Positions 11,794 to 19,904 of a DNA stretch of 32,326 nt are shown piece by piece. A program made the translations under genes and the position numbers. How positions within the stretch are numbered: the stretch's first letter is position 1; every line of letters starts with the position of its first letter. The DNA lies in the NCBI GenBank assembly GCA_041659545.1, contig JBAZYB010000015.1, forward strand, positions 1 to 32,326, given 5' to 3'. A model generated the notes under the pieces. The model was not told the origin of the DNA. It did no database searches and saw nothing but the letters and a program-made list of their open reading frames with translations. This stretch comes from Hyphomicrobium_A sp041659545 (lineage in GTDB: Bacteria > Pseudomonadota > Alphaproteobacteria > Rhizobiales > Hyphomicrobiaceae).

Positions 11794-12437
11794 CCCCCAA
11801 GGACATTCTCCCGAGTAGCTTCCTCGACAATCTCAGCACTGACTGGATCGCCGTCGACGTCCACGGCAACGTCATCTGCCGCGCCGCGACGCGCGAAGCC
11901 GTCGAACGCGCTGTCGCCCACACCGGTGCCGGCGATGCCGTGGCATTCTTCAGCGGCGCCGATCTCGCGGCGCAGGTGGCCGTCGAAGGGCGGGCACCGA
12001 TCGACCAGGGCTCAACCGCCGACCTGATCGGCGCGGACATCGCCGCGCTCGAGTCGCTCATCACGACCAGAGAAGAAAACGAAGCTCGAGAAATCGCCGA
12101 CACCGAGGCGCCGGGCGGCCCGCTGCCGTACAAGGAGCCGAGCCAGGTCCTGCTGACGCTACTCGACGTCACCCAAAACCGAGCCGCAATTTTTGAGACG
12201 CCCGTCGCCGAGCCTGGGAGCGATATCGTCGAAGGCGATATCGTCGAAGGCGATATCGTCGAAGGCGATATCGTCGAAGGCGACACCGTAGAAACAGTGT
12301 CTCCACACGTCATCGGCTCTCCACACGTCATCGGCTCCCCGCACGTCATCGGAGCCGAGGCCTTCGACCACGACGGCGACGGTCGCGTCGGCGGCAGCGA
12401 GCCGAAGAAGAGCCGCAAGCGCAAGCCTTCCAAATAA
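11790..12437 (+). CDS. Phage protein with portal-derived segment, tandem repeats and EF-hand loop
   Basis: This 215-residue protein starts at ATG 11790 (ATGA overlap). Residues 1-70 form an Ala-rich domain (ILPSSFLDNLSTDWIAVDVHGNVICRA). Residues 111-128 (PLPYKEPSQVLLTLLDVT) match portal residues 423-440 in 16 of 18 positions and at DNA level. Five acidic pentapeptides (SDIVE, three GDIVE, GDTVE) and three SPHVIG hexapeptides follow. Residues 193-204 (DHDGDGRVGGSE) form a canonical 12-residue EF-hand calcium loop, before a basic tail ending KRKPSK. Similar DGDG-plus-basic tails occur in phage proteins near the terminase, from memory. Function is unknown; calcium binding and a packaging or assembly role are inference. 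Confidence 0.75.
   Translation: MTPKDILPSSFLDNLSTDWIAVDVHGNVICRAATREAVERAVAHTGAGDAVAFFSGADLAAQVAVEGRAPIDQGSTADLIGADIAALESLITTREENEAREIADTEAPGGPLPYKEPSQVLLTLLDVTQNRAAIFETPVAEPGSDIVEGDIVEGDIVEGDIVEGDTVETVSPHVIGSPHVIGSPHVIGAEAFDHDGDGRVGGSEPKKSRKRKPSK
12119..12173 (+). repeat. 55-bp direct repeat shared with the portal gene (copy 1)
   Basis: This stretch matches 16429-16483 at 51 of 55 positions; the first 37 bases are identical. The reading frame is conserved in both genes. Flanking sequence differs on both sides. Confidence 0.9.
12219..12293 (+). repeat. Five tandem 15-bp repeats (xDIVE)
   Basis: Five in-frame units of the type GGCGATATCGTCGAA encode SDIVE, GDIVE three times, and GDTVE. The first four units are nearly identical, which indicates recent expansion. 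Confidence 0.9.
12300..12353 (+). repeat. Three tandem 18-bp repeats (SPHVIG)
   Basis: Three in-frame units of the type TCTCCACACGTCATCGGC encode SPHVIG three times. They lie six bases after the 15-bp repeat array in the same gene. Confidence 0.9.
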
Positions 12438-12517
12438 TCGGAAAGCGGTTTACAACCGTCGGCGCGACTTATCGTGCTTAACGGCTTGACGCCGCGCTTT
12501 AGCGCTGAAAAATTGAA

Positions 12518-12551
12518 GAGGCTCGGAGCGCTGATAACGCTACCGAGCCTC
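12518..12551 (+). other. Strong hairpin upstream of the HNH gene
   Basis: GAGGCTCGG-AGCG pairs with CGCT-A-CCGAGCCTC, giving 13 pairs with one bulged A and a 7-base loop. It lies in the 141-base gap between the repeat gene and the HNH start at 12579. No T-tract follows, so it may be a regulatory or mobile-element boundary structure. Confidence 0.5.
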
Positions 12552-12578
12552 GGTTCATCCAGCGGAAGGCCCCGCCAA

Positions 12579-13073
12579 ATGCACGTTAATGATATTCCAG
12601 TACTTCCGAACTATCAATCAGTCTTGAAAAAGTTCGAGGATAAATTCACTCGCAGGGGGCAACGAAGTTGCTGGCCGTGGCATGCTACGCGCACTGCGAA
12701 AGGCTATGGCAGAGTGAATATCCAGCGCACATATTTCTTAGCGCATCGAGTGGCCTATGTGCTGTACAAAGGGCCGATACCGGACGGCGTCGGGTTCCAT
12801 GGAACCTGCCTGCTGCATCGGTGTGATAACCCAGAATGTGTTAACCCAAACCACATGTTTTTCGGGACCGTGGAAGAAAACAACAACGATATGGCCCGCA
12901 AAAATCGTTCAGCGTACGGTGTTCGGGCCAACACTGCGAAGTTGGATGACGAGAAAGTTCGCGCAATACGTACCAGCAGCGCGACAGTGGCGAGTATAGC
13001 CCGAATGTACGGCGTCGGCTGGAGTTGCGTACATAAAATCCGTGAGCGAGAAACTTGGCGGCGCGTCGAGTGA
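12579..13073 (+). CDS. Free-standing HNH endonuclease
   Basis: This 164-residue protein has an intact HNH core: CWPWHATRTAKGYGRV (31-46), FLAHRVAYVLYKGPIP (54-69), then LLHRCDNPECVNPNHMFFGT (78-97) with H80, N89 and H92, and the usual NNNDMARKNR. The C-terminal KLDDEKVRAIR and SIARMYGVGWSCVHKIRERETWR segment is a helix-turn-helix of the type that anchors homing endonucleases. The start at ATG 12579 has GGAAGG upstream; an upstream GTG at 12474 would add poorly formed sequence. It sits directly before terL with base composition unlike its neighbours, typical of a mobile endonuclease in a phage late operon. Confidence 0.85.
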   Translation: MHVNDIPVLPNYQSVLKKFEDKFTRRGQRSCWPWHATRTAKGYGRVNIQRTYFLAHRVAYVLYKGPIPDGVGFHGTCLLHRCDNPECVNPNHMFFGTVEENNNDMARKNRSAYGVRANTAKLDDEKVRAIRTSSATVASIARMYGVGWSCVHKIRERETWRRVE

Positions 13074-13078
13074 GATAG

Positions 13079-14731
13079 GTGATACTCTCAGAACACGATT
13101 TGCAGTTCGCGCTGCGGAACCTCGAGCACCTCGATCCGGCCCAGAAGGAGCAGGTGCTCAACCTGCTCGACGAGCGCAAGCGCCTGGCCGAACTCAAGGA
13201 CGCCCGCGAGCATTTCCTGCCTTTCGTCAAGATGGTGTGGCCCGACTTCATCCCGGGCGCGCACCACACCATCATGGCCGACGCTTTCGAGCGCGTCGCT
13301 GCGGGAACCTGCACGCGACTGATTATTAATATGCCGCCAAGGCATACGAAATCCGAACTGGCCAGCTGGCTGCTGCCGGCGTGGTTCCTCGGTAGGTTCC
13401 CACGCAAGAAGATCATCCAGGCGTCGAACACCGAGAACCTCGCCGCCGGCTTCGGCCGGCGCGTGCGTAACCTTATCGACGGCGAGGACCTGGCGATCGA
13501 CGATGTCGACCGCAGCGGCAACAGCGCCTACCAGTCTATCTTCCCCGGCATCCGGCTGGCCAAGGACTCCAAGGCCGCCGCCGGCTGGCACACCAACAAG
13601 GGCGGTGAGTACTTCGCCATCGGCGTCAACGGCAAGGTGGCCGGCAAGGGCGGCGATATCGTCATCGTCGACGACCCGCACTCCGAGCAGGAAGCCAAGC
13701 TGGCCGAGAGCCGCCCCGAAATCTACGACACCGTCTATGACTGGTACAACGGCGGCCCGCGGCAGCGCCTGCAGCCGGGCGGCGCCATCATCATCGTGAT
13801 GACGCGCTGGTCAAAGCGCGACCTGACCGGCCAGGTCATCAAGAAGATGATGGCCGAGAGCGACAACCCGGACACCGACAAATGGGAAGTCATCAGCTTC
13901 CCGGCGATCCTGGACGAGGACACCGAAACCGAGCGCGCGATGTGGCCCGGGTTCTGGCCGCTCAAGACCCTCAAGGCCACCAAGAGCGTGCTGCCGGTCA
14001 GCAACTGGAGCGCGCAGTACCAGCAGAACCCGACCAGCGAAGGCGCCGCCATCTTCAAGCGCGCCAGCTGGCGGCAGTGGGGTGCCGATCACGAGCAGTG
14101 CCCCGGCCCCTTGCACACCGAGTCATGGGTGAACCTCGACCCGCCGGCCTGCGACTACATCATCCAGAGCTGGGACTGCGCATCCACCAAGAACGATCGC
14201 AGCCACCCGAGCGCCTTTACGGAGTGGGGCGTGTTCAAGGCCGAGGACCCGGACACCGGCAAGACGCTCAACCACATCATCCTGCTCAGCGCCTACAAGG
14301 CGCGCATGGAATTCCCCGAGCTCAAGCGCAAGGCCAAGCAGTTCTACGAGGAGAGCCACCCCGATACGCTCTTGATCGAGAACAAGTCCGCCGGCATGCA
14401 ACTGTTGCAGGAGTTCCGTTCCACCGGCATCCCGGCCGAGGATTTCTCCGGCTCCAGCCGTGGCAGCCGCGCGATGCCGAACGACAAGATCGCGCGCGCC
14501 AACATCGTGTCGGACATCTTTGCCAGCCGCTACGTCTGGGCGCCTGCCCGGCGCTTCGCCGAGGAGGTGATCGAGCAGCTCGCTGAATTCCCCAACGGCG
14601 CCGAAGACGACTACGTGGACAGCACGGTACAGGCGATGATACGTTTCCGCGCCGGAGGCTTCATCCGCACCGCCAACGACGAGGACGAAGATGACGAGCA
14701 TCCTCGCTACCGCCGCAAGAGGTACTACTGA
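13079..14731 (+). CDS. terL: Terminase large subunit (packaging ATPase/nuclease)
   Basis: This 550-residue protein starts at GTG 13079, five bases after the HNH stop. The N-terminal ATPase has a Walker A-like MPPRHTKS (85-92), Walker B IVIVDD (194-199) and the motif IIIVMTRW (about 237-244). The C-terminal RNase H-like nuclease has the acidic residues D366 (QSWDCAST), E434 (LLIENKSAG) and D511/D514 (DDYVDSTVQAM). It pumps and cuts DNA at the portal vertex during packaging. The next gene starts with a one-base stop/start overlap. The upstream HNH probably inserted between it and the gene ending at 12437. The length is normal for the family. Confidence 0.95.
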   Translation: MILSEHDLQFALRNLEHLDPAQKEQVLNLLDERKRLAELKDAREHFLPFVKMVWPDFIPGAHHTIMADAFERVAAGTCTRLIINMPPRHTKSELASWLLPAWFLGRFPRKKIIQASNTENLAAGFGRRVRNLIDGEDLAIDDVDRSGNSAYQSIFPGIRLAKDSKAAAGWHTNKGGEYFAIGVNGKVAGKGGDIVIVDDPHSEQEAKLAESRPEIYDTVYDWYNGGPRQRLQPGGAIIIVMTRWSKRDLTGQVIKKMMAESDNPDTDKWEVISFPAILDEDTETERAMWPGFWPLKTLKATKSVLPVSNWSAQYQQNPTSEGAAIFKRASWRQWGADHEQCPGPLHTESWVNLDPPACDYIIQSWDCASTKNDRSHPSAFTEWGVFKAEDPDTGKTLNHIILLSAYKARMEFPELKRKAKQFYEESHPDTLLIENKSAGMQLLQEFRSTGIPAEDFSGSSRGSRAMPNDKIARANIVSDIFASRYVWAPARRFAEEVIEQLAEFPNGAEDDYVDSTVQAMIRFRAGGFIRTANDEDEDDEHPRYRRKRYY

Positions 14732-14946
14732 TGACCGAAGATCAGATCAAATATATGGCTGAACGGTTCCTTGGCTGGAAACTCCCAAAAAACTTCAACC
14801 CGGATGGGGGCGTCAGCTTTCAGAAAATCTACAATGAACATTCGCCGTGGGGGCCGAGTAAGCACGAGCCGTCTGGCACAAACCTCTTGGGTTACACTGA
14901 GGCCGTGGAAATGGTCCGCCACATGCTTGACGGTCTGCCGGAGTGA
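14731..14946 (+). CDS. Conserved small phage protein after terL
   Basis: This 71-residue protein begins MTEDQIKYMAERFLGWKLPKNFNPDGGVSFQ and ends YTEAVEMVRHMLDGLPE. From memory the block FLGWKLPxxFNPDGGISF and the closing EAMVRHML occur in a widespread phage family of unknown function. The start overlaps the terL stop (TGATG), and its stop overlaps the GTG of the next gene, so it is tightly coupled. No metal or catalytic motif. Confidence 0.75.
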   Translation: MTEDQIKYMAERFLGWKLPKNFNPDGGVSFQKIYNEHSPWGPSKHEPSGTNLLGYTEAVEMVRHMLDGLPE

Positions 14947-15164
14947 TCGTCCGAATCTTCACCGACGAGAAGGAGAGCCCGCTCGCCATGGATGATACTG
15001 GCGCAGTTTTCGAGATCACCAACATGTTCATGTGGAACGGCCAAGGTGTCATCGAAGTAGATTCGCTGGACGAAGCTGAAAGCGTCGTCATAAAGCTCGC
15101 CGAAGATAAATGGCTAAATCTCGACATTTCCGATAAAACGCCGTGGAAGCAGGAACTAAACTGA
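14943..15164 (+). CDS. Hypothetical small acidic protein, GTG start
   Basis: This 73-residue protein starts at GTG 14943, overlapping the upstream stop as GTGA: (M)IVRIFTDEKESPLAMDDTGAVFEITN. It is acidic with alternating beta strands and a helix (DEAESVVIKLAEDKWLN). Its stop overlaps the portal start (TGATG). It lies between a conserved small protein and the portal gene; no family recognised. Confidence 0.7.
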   Translation: MIVRIFTDEKESPLAMDDTGAVFEITNMFMWNGQGVIEVDSLDEAESVVIKLAEDKWLNLDISDKTPWKQELN

Positions 15165-17668
15165 TGGCTGACGCAGCGACAGCAGGGCAAGGCATCGAGC
15201 GGCCGAACCCGGACCTGCTCGACCCGGACATCGCCGAAGTCACTCCCACCGAAGACGGCGGCGCCATCGTCAATTTCGACGGTCCCCAGCCGGAGGCCCC
15301 GGCCGAGCTGGCGTTCGACGACGACCTGACGCCGCTGCTCACCCCCGAGGAACTCAACGGACTTGGCACCCAGATCTGCCAGTTCGTCGACGAGGACGAG
15401 CGCAGCCGTGCCGACTGGCGCAAATCCTACGCCCGCGGGCTGAACTTGCTAGGCCTCAACTACGAGGAGCGCACCGAGCCATGGGAAGGTGCCTGCGGCG
15501 CCTACCACCCGATGCTGCTCGAGAGCGTCATCCGCTTCAACGCCCAGGCGATGATGGACATGTTCCCCGGCGCCGGGCCGGTGAAGACCCAGATTGTCGG
15601 CCGCATCACCGACGAGAAGGAGCGGCAGGCCGATCGCGTCCGCACCGACATGAACTGGCTGGCAGCCGAGAAGATCAAGGGTTACCGCGCCGAAACCGAC
15701 ATGATGCTGTTCAACCTGCCGCTGGCGGGGACGACATTCCGCAAGTTCCGCTACGACAAGCGGCGCAAAGTTCCCGCGGCGGAGTACGTGCTGCCCGAGC
15801 ACGTCGTCATGCCCTACAGCGCGGCGAGCCTGGACAGCGCCGACCGCTACACCATCATCCTGCCGATGACCAGCAACCGCATCGAAGCCCTGATGGCGGA
15901 GGGTTTCTACCGCACGGTAAAGGTCGGCAAGGGCGTGGTCGTCACCACCGATATCTCCGAGCAGAAGGACAAGATCGAAGGCAAGTCCAACTCCAACACC
16001 GCCGACGACGCGCTGCACCGGCTCTACGAAACGCACATCAACTGGTGGCTGAAATCGGACCCGCTGGTCTCCGACAACCAGCCGCACCCCTACGTCATCA
16101 CCGTCGACAGCGTTTCTCACCAGGTCCTCTCCGTGCGCCGCAACTGGCGCGAGGGAGATGAGACCATGGAACGCCAGATCGACGTCGTGCAGCACAAGTA
16201 CATGCCCGGCTTCGGCCCGTACGGCATCGGCCTCATCAACATCCTGGGCGGCCTGACCGAAAGTGCGACCTCGATCCTGCGGCAGCTGGTCGACGCCGGC
16301 GTGCTGTCGAATATCCCAGCCGGCTACAAGACCAAGCAGGCCCGCATCAAGGACGATTCGTCACCGGTCGGTCCGGGCGAATGGCGTGACGTCGAGGTCG
16401 GGTCCGGGACGCTCAAGGAGAGCTTCTTCCCGCTGCCGTACAAGGAGCCGAGCCAGGTCCTGCTGGCGCTGCTTGGCGTCACCGTCGACGAAGGGCGCCG
16501 CATCGGCTCGGTCGCCGACATGAAGATCACCGACATGACTGGCCAGAACATGCCGGTCGGCACCACGCTCGCCATCATCGAGCGGTCGATGAAGGTGATG
16601 AGCGCCGTGCAGCAGCGGCTGTACGAGAGCTTCAAGAACGAGTTCCGGGTCATCGCCGAGATCGTCCACGATTTCATGGGCAAGATTCCGTACAAGTTCG
16701 AGCTCGACCAGCGCGACGCCGCGGCGACGCGCGAAGTCGATTACGACGATCGCATCGTCAGCGTCATCCCGGTCGCCGACCCGAACGCCACTACCATGGC
16801 GCAGCGCATCATGGTCATGCAGTCGGTGATCCAGCTGACGCAGACGGCGCCGCAGATATACAACCTGCCCAACGTCCATCGCGACATGATCACCGTGCTC
16901 GGCTCCGACAAGGCGGACTTCTACATTCCGCCGCCGGAAGACGTGCTGCCGCGCGATCCGGTCACCGAGAACATGGACATCCTCAATTCGCGCCCGGTCA
17001 AGGCCGGGCTGATGCAGGACCACAAGGCGCACATCGCCGTGCACATGGCCGCCGCCGAGGACCCCAAACTCGTCGCCATGCTTACCAACAATCCGAGCGC
17101 ACCGGCGATCATGGCCGCCGCCAACGCCCACATCCTCGAGCACCTCGCCTTCCAGTACCGTGAGGACATCGAGGAGCAGCTCGGCGTGCAGCTGCCGCCG
17201 CCGGGCGAGCCGCTGCCCGAGGACGTCGAGTACCAGCTCAGCCGCCTTGCCTCCGCCGCCGCAGCCAAGCTGCTCGACAAGAGCAAGGCCGAGCAGCAGC
17301 AGAAGGATATCCTCGAAAAGCTCGAGGACCCGGTGATCCAGAACGAGACCCGGGCGCTCGAGATCAAGGACAAGGAAGCCGAGACCAAGCGGCTCAAGGT
17401 TCTGGCCGATGCTGACGCCGACAAGGCCGACCGCATCAAGGATATCCTGCTCGCCATCTTCAAGGAGATGTCGGAAACCGAGCGCTCGACGCTCGCCGCC
17501 GAGATCCAGAAAGGCGCAATGGCGTCTGAAGAGCAGATGCGCACCGCCGAACTCGCCTCCGATCTGGGCCAGGGCATGATGGGCAAGATCGCCGACCTGC
17601 TCACCGCCCGGCTCAAGACTGACGTCGAGAAGGCCAGGATCGCCGCCAAACCGAAAGCCGCAGCATGA
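15164..17668 (+). CDS. Portal protein (P22 gp1-like)
   Basis: This 834-residue protein starts at ATG 15164, where TGATG couples it to the previous gene; the frame is open slightly further upstream, inside that gene. It has the long portal layout seen in P22-like phages: an acidic N-terminus; LTPEELNGLGTQI; RSRADWRKSYARGLNLLGL; TEPWEGACGAYHPMLLESVIRF; and a middle containing GFGPYGIGLINILGG and FPLPYKEPSQVLLALLG (about 422-438). A long charged helical C-terminus with KAEQQQKDILEKLEDP and repeated Glu/Lys heptads forms the barrel or core tail. The portal forms the dodecameric DNA channel and docking site for terminase. Length is in the upper range of the family. Residues 423-440 have a diverged copy in the gene at 11790. 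Confidence 0.9.
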   Translation: MADAATAGQGIERPNPDLLDPDIAEVTPTEDGGAIVNFDGPQPEAPAELAFDDDLTPLLTPEELNGLGTQICQFVDEDERSRADWRKSYARGLNLLGLNYEERTEPWEGACGAYHPMLLESVIRFNAQAMMDMFPGAGPVKTQIVGRITDEKERQADRVRTDMNWLAAEKIKGYRAETDMMLFNLPLAGTTFRKFRYDKRRKVPAAEYVLPEHVVMPYSAASLDSADRYTIILPMTSNRIEALMAEGFYRTVKVGKGVVVTTDISEQKDKIEGKSNSNTADDALHRLYETHINWWLKSDPLVSDNQPHPYVITVDSVSHQVLSVRRNWREGDETMERQIDVVQHKYMPGFGPYGIGLINILGGLTESATSILRQLVDAGVLSNIPAGYKTKQARIKDDSSPVGPGEWRDVEVGSGTLKESFFPLPYKEPSQVLLALLGVTVDEGRRIGSVADMKITDMTGQNMPVGTTLAIIERSMKVMSAVQQRLYESFKNEFRVIAEIVHDFMGKIPYKFELDQRDAAATREVDYDDRIVSVIPVADPNATTMAQRIMVMQSVIQLTQTAPQIYNLPNVHRDMITVLGSDKADFYIPPPEDVLPRDPVTENMDILNSRPVKAGLMQDHKAHIAVHMAAAEDPKLVAMLTNNPSAPAIMAAANAHILEHLAFQYREDIEEQLGVQLPPPGEPLPEDVEYQLSRLASAAAAKLLDKSKAEQQQKDILEKLEDPVIQNETRALEIKDKEAETKRLKVLADADADKADRIKDILLAIFKEMSETERSTLAAEIQKGAMASEEQMRTAELASDLGQGMMGKIADLLTARLKTDVEKARIAAKPKAAA
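16429..16483 (+). repeat. 55-bp direct repeat shared with the gene at 11790 (copy 2)
   Basis: This portal-gene segment matches 12119-12173 at 51 of 55 positions. It encodes a conserved portal stretch and is therefore probably the source copy. Confidence 0.9.
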
Positions 17669-17892
17669 GCTTCCAGATCAGGGTTACCGCACCGGCAGAA
17701 GTCAGCGGCACGGCGATCAGCCGAGAGATCGCCCGGCAACTGGAAAACGCCGCGCTGGATTTGCTGCGCGGCGTCGGGCCGGAAAAATACGCCGCCGCCG
17801 TGGAGCGCTACCAGGTGCTGCACGAGTTGATGACTTTCATGGAAGAGCGTAGTGATGCGCTGGAAAAAGGAGACCCGCTTGACGAAGCCTGA
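17665..17892 (+). CDS. Small hypothetical protein between portal and Cpn10-like gene
   Basis: This 75-residue protein starts MSFQIRVTAPAEVSGTAISREIARQLEN, overlapping the portal stop by ATGA. It is alpha-helical (LENAALDLLRGVGPEKYAAAVERYQVLHELMTFMEERSD). The next gene starts inside it, so the two are translationally coupled. No family recognised. Confidence 0.75.
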   Translation: MSFQIRVTAPAEVSGTAISREIARQLENAALDLLRGVGPEKYAAAVERYQVLHELMTFMEERSDALEKGDPLDEA

Positions 17893-18373
17893 TGCTGCAC
17901 TGAGGAAGGAATTTCCACTCCTCGCCCAAACGCCCGCGACAGCGGCGGGCATCGAGCCGGAGACCCACGACAGCCTCGACATGATGATCGCCCCCGATCC
18001 GGTCGGGCATTTCATGCTGGTGGCGCTCCCGCAGGTTGAAATCCGCACCGCCGGCGGGGTGTTCATCCCCGAGACCGTAAGCGACCGCGAGCGCGCCGCC
18101 TCGGTCATCGGCACAGTTATCGAGATGGGTCCGGACTGCTATGTCGACCCGGCGCCGAAGCTACCCGACAATCTTCCGCCCGGCACGCCGGTCACCCTTC
18201 TCGCCGCGCGGCCGCGCTTTCCGTCCGGCCCGTGGTGCAAGAAGGGCGACACCGTGCTGTTCTCGCGCTACGCCGGCAAGCGGTTCAAGATCGAGGACGT
18301 CGAATTCCGCATGCTCGCCGACGACGAGATCACCGCCACGATCCCGCAAGGCGCCAAGGTAGGAGGTCTCTGA
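17879..18373 (+). CDS. Cpn10/GroES-like protein
   Basis: This 164-residue protein starts at TTG 17879, chosen because AAGGAG lies seven bases upstream; it overlaps the previous gene by 14 bases. After an N-terminal extension, residues 40-150 follow the Cpn10 fold: MLVALPQVEIRTAGGVFIPE, VIGTVIEMGPDCY (77-89), then KKGDTVLFSRYAGKRFKIEDVEFRMLADDEITATI (121-155). The GDxVLFxxYAG strand and final DDEITATI match chaperonin-10 lids. Phage versions may adapt the host GroEL for capsid assembly. Its place beside scaffold and capsid genes supports that role, which is still inference. It lacks a clear mobile-loop motif. Confidence 0.8.
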   Translation: MTKPDAALRKEFPLLAQTPATAAGIEPETHDSLDMMIAPDPVGHFMLVALPQVEIRTAGGVFIPETVSDRERAASVIGTVIEMGPDCYVDPAPKLPDNLPPGTPVTLLAARPRFPSGPWCKKGDTVLFSRYAGKRFKIEDVEFRMLADDEITATIPQGAKVGGL

Positions 18374-19404
18374 TGGCCCGGCAGCCCGCACGCCAGTCTT
18401 TCGCGCCGCTCACGTCCAACCGGCATGAACTCGCCACCGCCGATTTCCCGGACATGGTGAGCATCAACCTGGACGGCAAGGACCCCAACGAGGTCACCAT
18501 CGTCGAGGTCGACGACATACCGGAGGACGACCGCGGCTACGACGACGCGCGCAAGGCCGACTGGACCACCGCCGACCAGCCGACGCCGCGCGATGTCGGG
18601 CCGCGTACCCAGAAGCGCATCGATCGGTTGAAGGCCGAGACCGAAACGCAGCGCCGACTGCGCGAGGCCGCAGACCGCGAGCGCGACGCCGCGATCGAAG
18701 CGGCGCGCGCGCTCAAGATCGAGACCGAGGATCTGCGCCGCCGGCTCGACAGCGGTGGCGCGGCGCTCGCCAACAGCATGAAGGCCGAGCGCGAGAGCCG
18801 CCTGGCCGACGCCAAACGGCGCTATGCGCAGGCTTCCTCCGATGGCGATGGGGAAGCCGCGGCGGAGGCTATGTCAGATGTCGCTGCAGCAAACGCCGAG
18901 CTGGTGCAGATCGCGGCGCGTACGCCAGCGCCGCGCGCCGAGCCGGAAGTCCGCCCGGCGCCAGCCGCTCCGCAGCAGCAGCAGCGCGCGGAACTCAAGC
19001 CGAACGTCGCGGCATGGATCGCCGGCAACGACACATGGTTCGGCAAGGACAAGACCAAGACCGACACGGCGTACGCCATCAGCCGCGCGGTCATCGCCCG
19101 CGGCATTCGCGACGATTCGCCCGAATACACGCAGGAATTGGACAAGGGGCTGAAAGCGGTGTATCCAGATCATCAACCACATTCCGGTTCACAGCCGGAA
19201 GACGGCAGCGAAGGCGAGGGCCGTTCCGCACCCCGCCGGACCAACGCGGTGGCCGAAGGCACCCGGGAGAACCCGGGCCAGAAGCCGAACCCGCGCATCG
19301 TGGAACTGAGTTCGTCCCAGCTCGCAATCGCCAAGCAGCTGAATTTGACGCCACAGCAGTACGCAGCCTCGGTGCTGAAACTTGCCAAACAGAACGGTGC
19401 ATGA
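18373..19404 (+). CDS. Scaffold-like head assembly protein
   Basis: This 343-residue protein starts at ATG 18373 (TGATG overlap, AGGAGG upstream). An acidic N-terminus is followed by a long charged helix (about 85-190, rich in Glu, Arg, Ala), a Pro/Gln linker, and the motif VAAWIAGNDTWFGKDKTKTD (about 213-232). That tryptophan motif resembles ones found near the C-terminus of phage scaffolding proteins. It ends QYAASVLKLAKQNGA. Scaffolds guide capsid assembly and leave before packaging. The location between portal/Cpn10 and capsid genes is the standard one. Sequence conservation is low, so the call rests on layout and composition. Confidence 0.75.
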   Translation: MARQPARQSFAPLTSNRHELATADFPDMVSINLDGKDPNEVTIVEVDDIPEDDRGYDDARKADWTTADQPTPRDVGPRTQKRIDRLKAETETQRRLREAADRERDAAIEAARALKIETEDLRRRLDSGGAALANSMKAERESRLADAKRRYAQASSDGDGEAAAEAMSDVAAANAELVQIAARTPAPRAEPEVRPAPAAPQQQQRAELKPNVAAWIAGNDTWFGKDKTKTDTAYAISRAVIARGIRDDSPEYTQELDKGLKAVYPDHQPHSGSQPEDGSEGEGRSAPRRTNAVAEGTRENPGQKPNPRIVELSSSQLAIAKQLNLTPQQYAASVLKLAKQNGA

Positions 19405-19889
19405 TGACGGAGACTTCGAACCCCTGGGACGCGCTTGTAGCGCCAGCAACCAGAACTCCACGGTCTCTGGAGACGCGAGAACTCAACGAGCGGAAACGTT
19501 CCTGGACCCAGCCGTCCGTCCTGCCTGAGATCGAGCCGCGCGACGGCTGGTCCCACAAGTGGGTGCGGACCGACTACAACAACCAGGCCGACAAGCGGAA
19601 CTACAGCAATCGCCTGCGCGAAGGCTGGGAACCGATCGACATCGCCGACTACCCCGAGCTGCAAGCCTACTCCGCAGACGGGAAGGAACACGGGCACGTC
19701 GAAGTCGGAGGGTTGATCGCCTGCCGCATGCCGGCGGAGATGGTCAAGGAACGGAACGAGCACTACCTCGGCGTCGCCCGCCAGCAGGAATCCTCCGCGG
19801 AGGAGCACTACATGCGGGACCCGGGAGAGGTGGTCAAGAAGTTCACCGAGAACTCGCGGAAGACAGTCTTCGGCCCGTCGGGCCGATAA
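19401..19889 (+). CDS. Hypothetical head-cluster protein
   Basis: This 162-residue protein starts at ATG 19401, overlapping the scaffold stop (ATGA); the ATG at 19404 is an alternative start. It is Trp- and Arg-rich (KRSWTQPSVLPEIEPRDGWSHKWVRTDYNNQADKRN) and ends KKFTENSRKTVFGPSGR. It has no membrane helix or catalytic motif. The position between scaffold and capsid-decoration genes suggests a head-assembly accessory. No family recognised. Confidence 0.7.
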   Translation: MMTETSNPWDALVAPATRTPRSLETRELNERKRSWTQPSVLPEIEPRDGWSHKWVRTDYNNQADKRNYSNRLREGWEPIDIADYPELQAYSADGKEHGHVEVGGLIACRMPAEMVKERNEHYLGVARQQESSAEEHYMRDPGEVVKKFTENSRKTVFGPSGR

Positions 19890-19904
19890 TCCCAGGAGAC
19901 TCTC

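Noticed and set aside
16921..18114. 397-residue minus-strand frame opposite the portal end
   Set aside because: Low-complexity Ser/Ala composition with no domain; the plus strand holds portal and coupled small genes.
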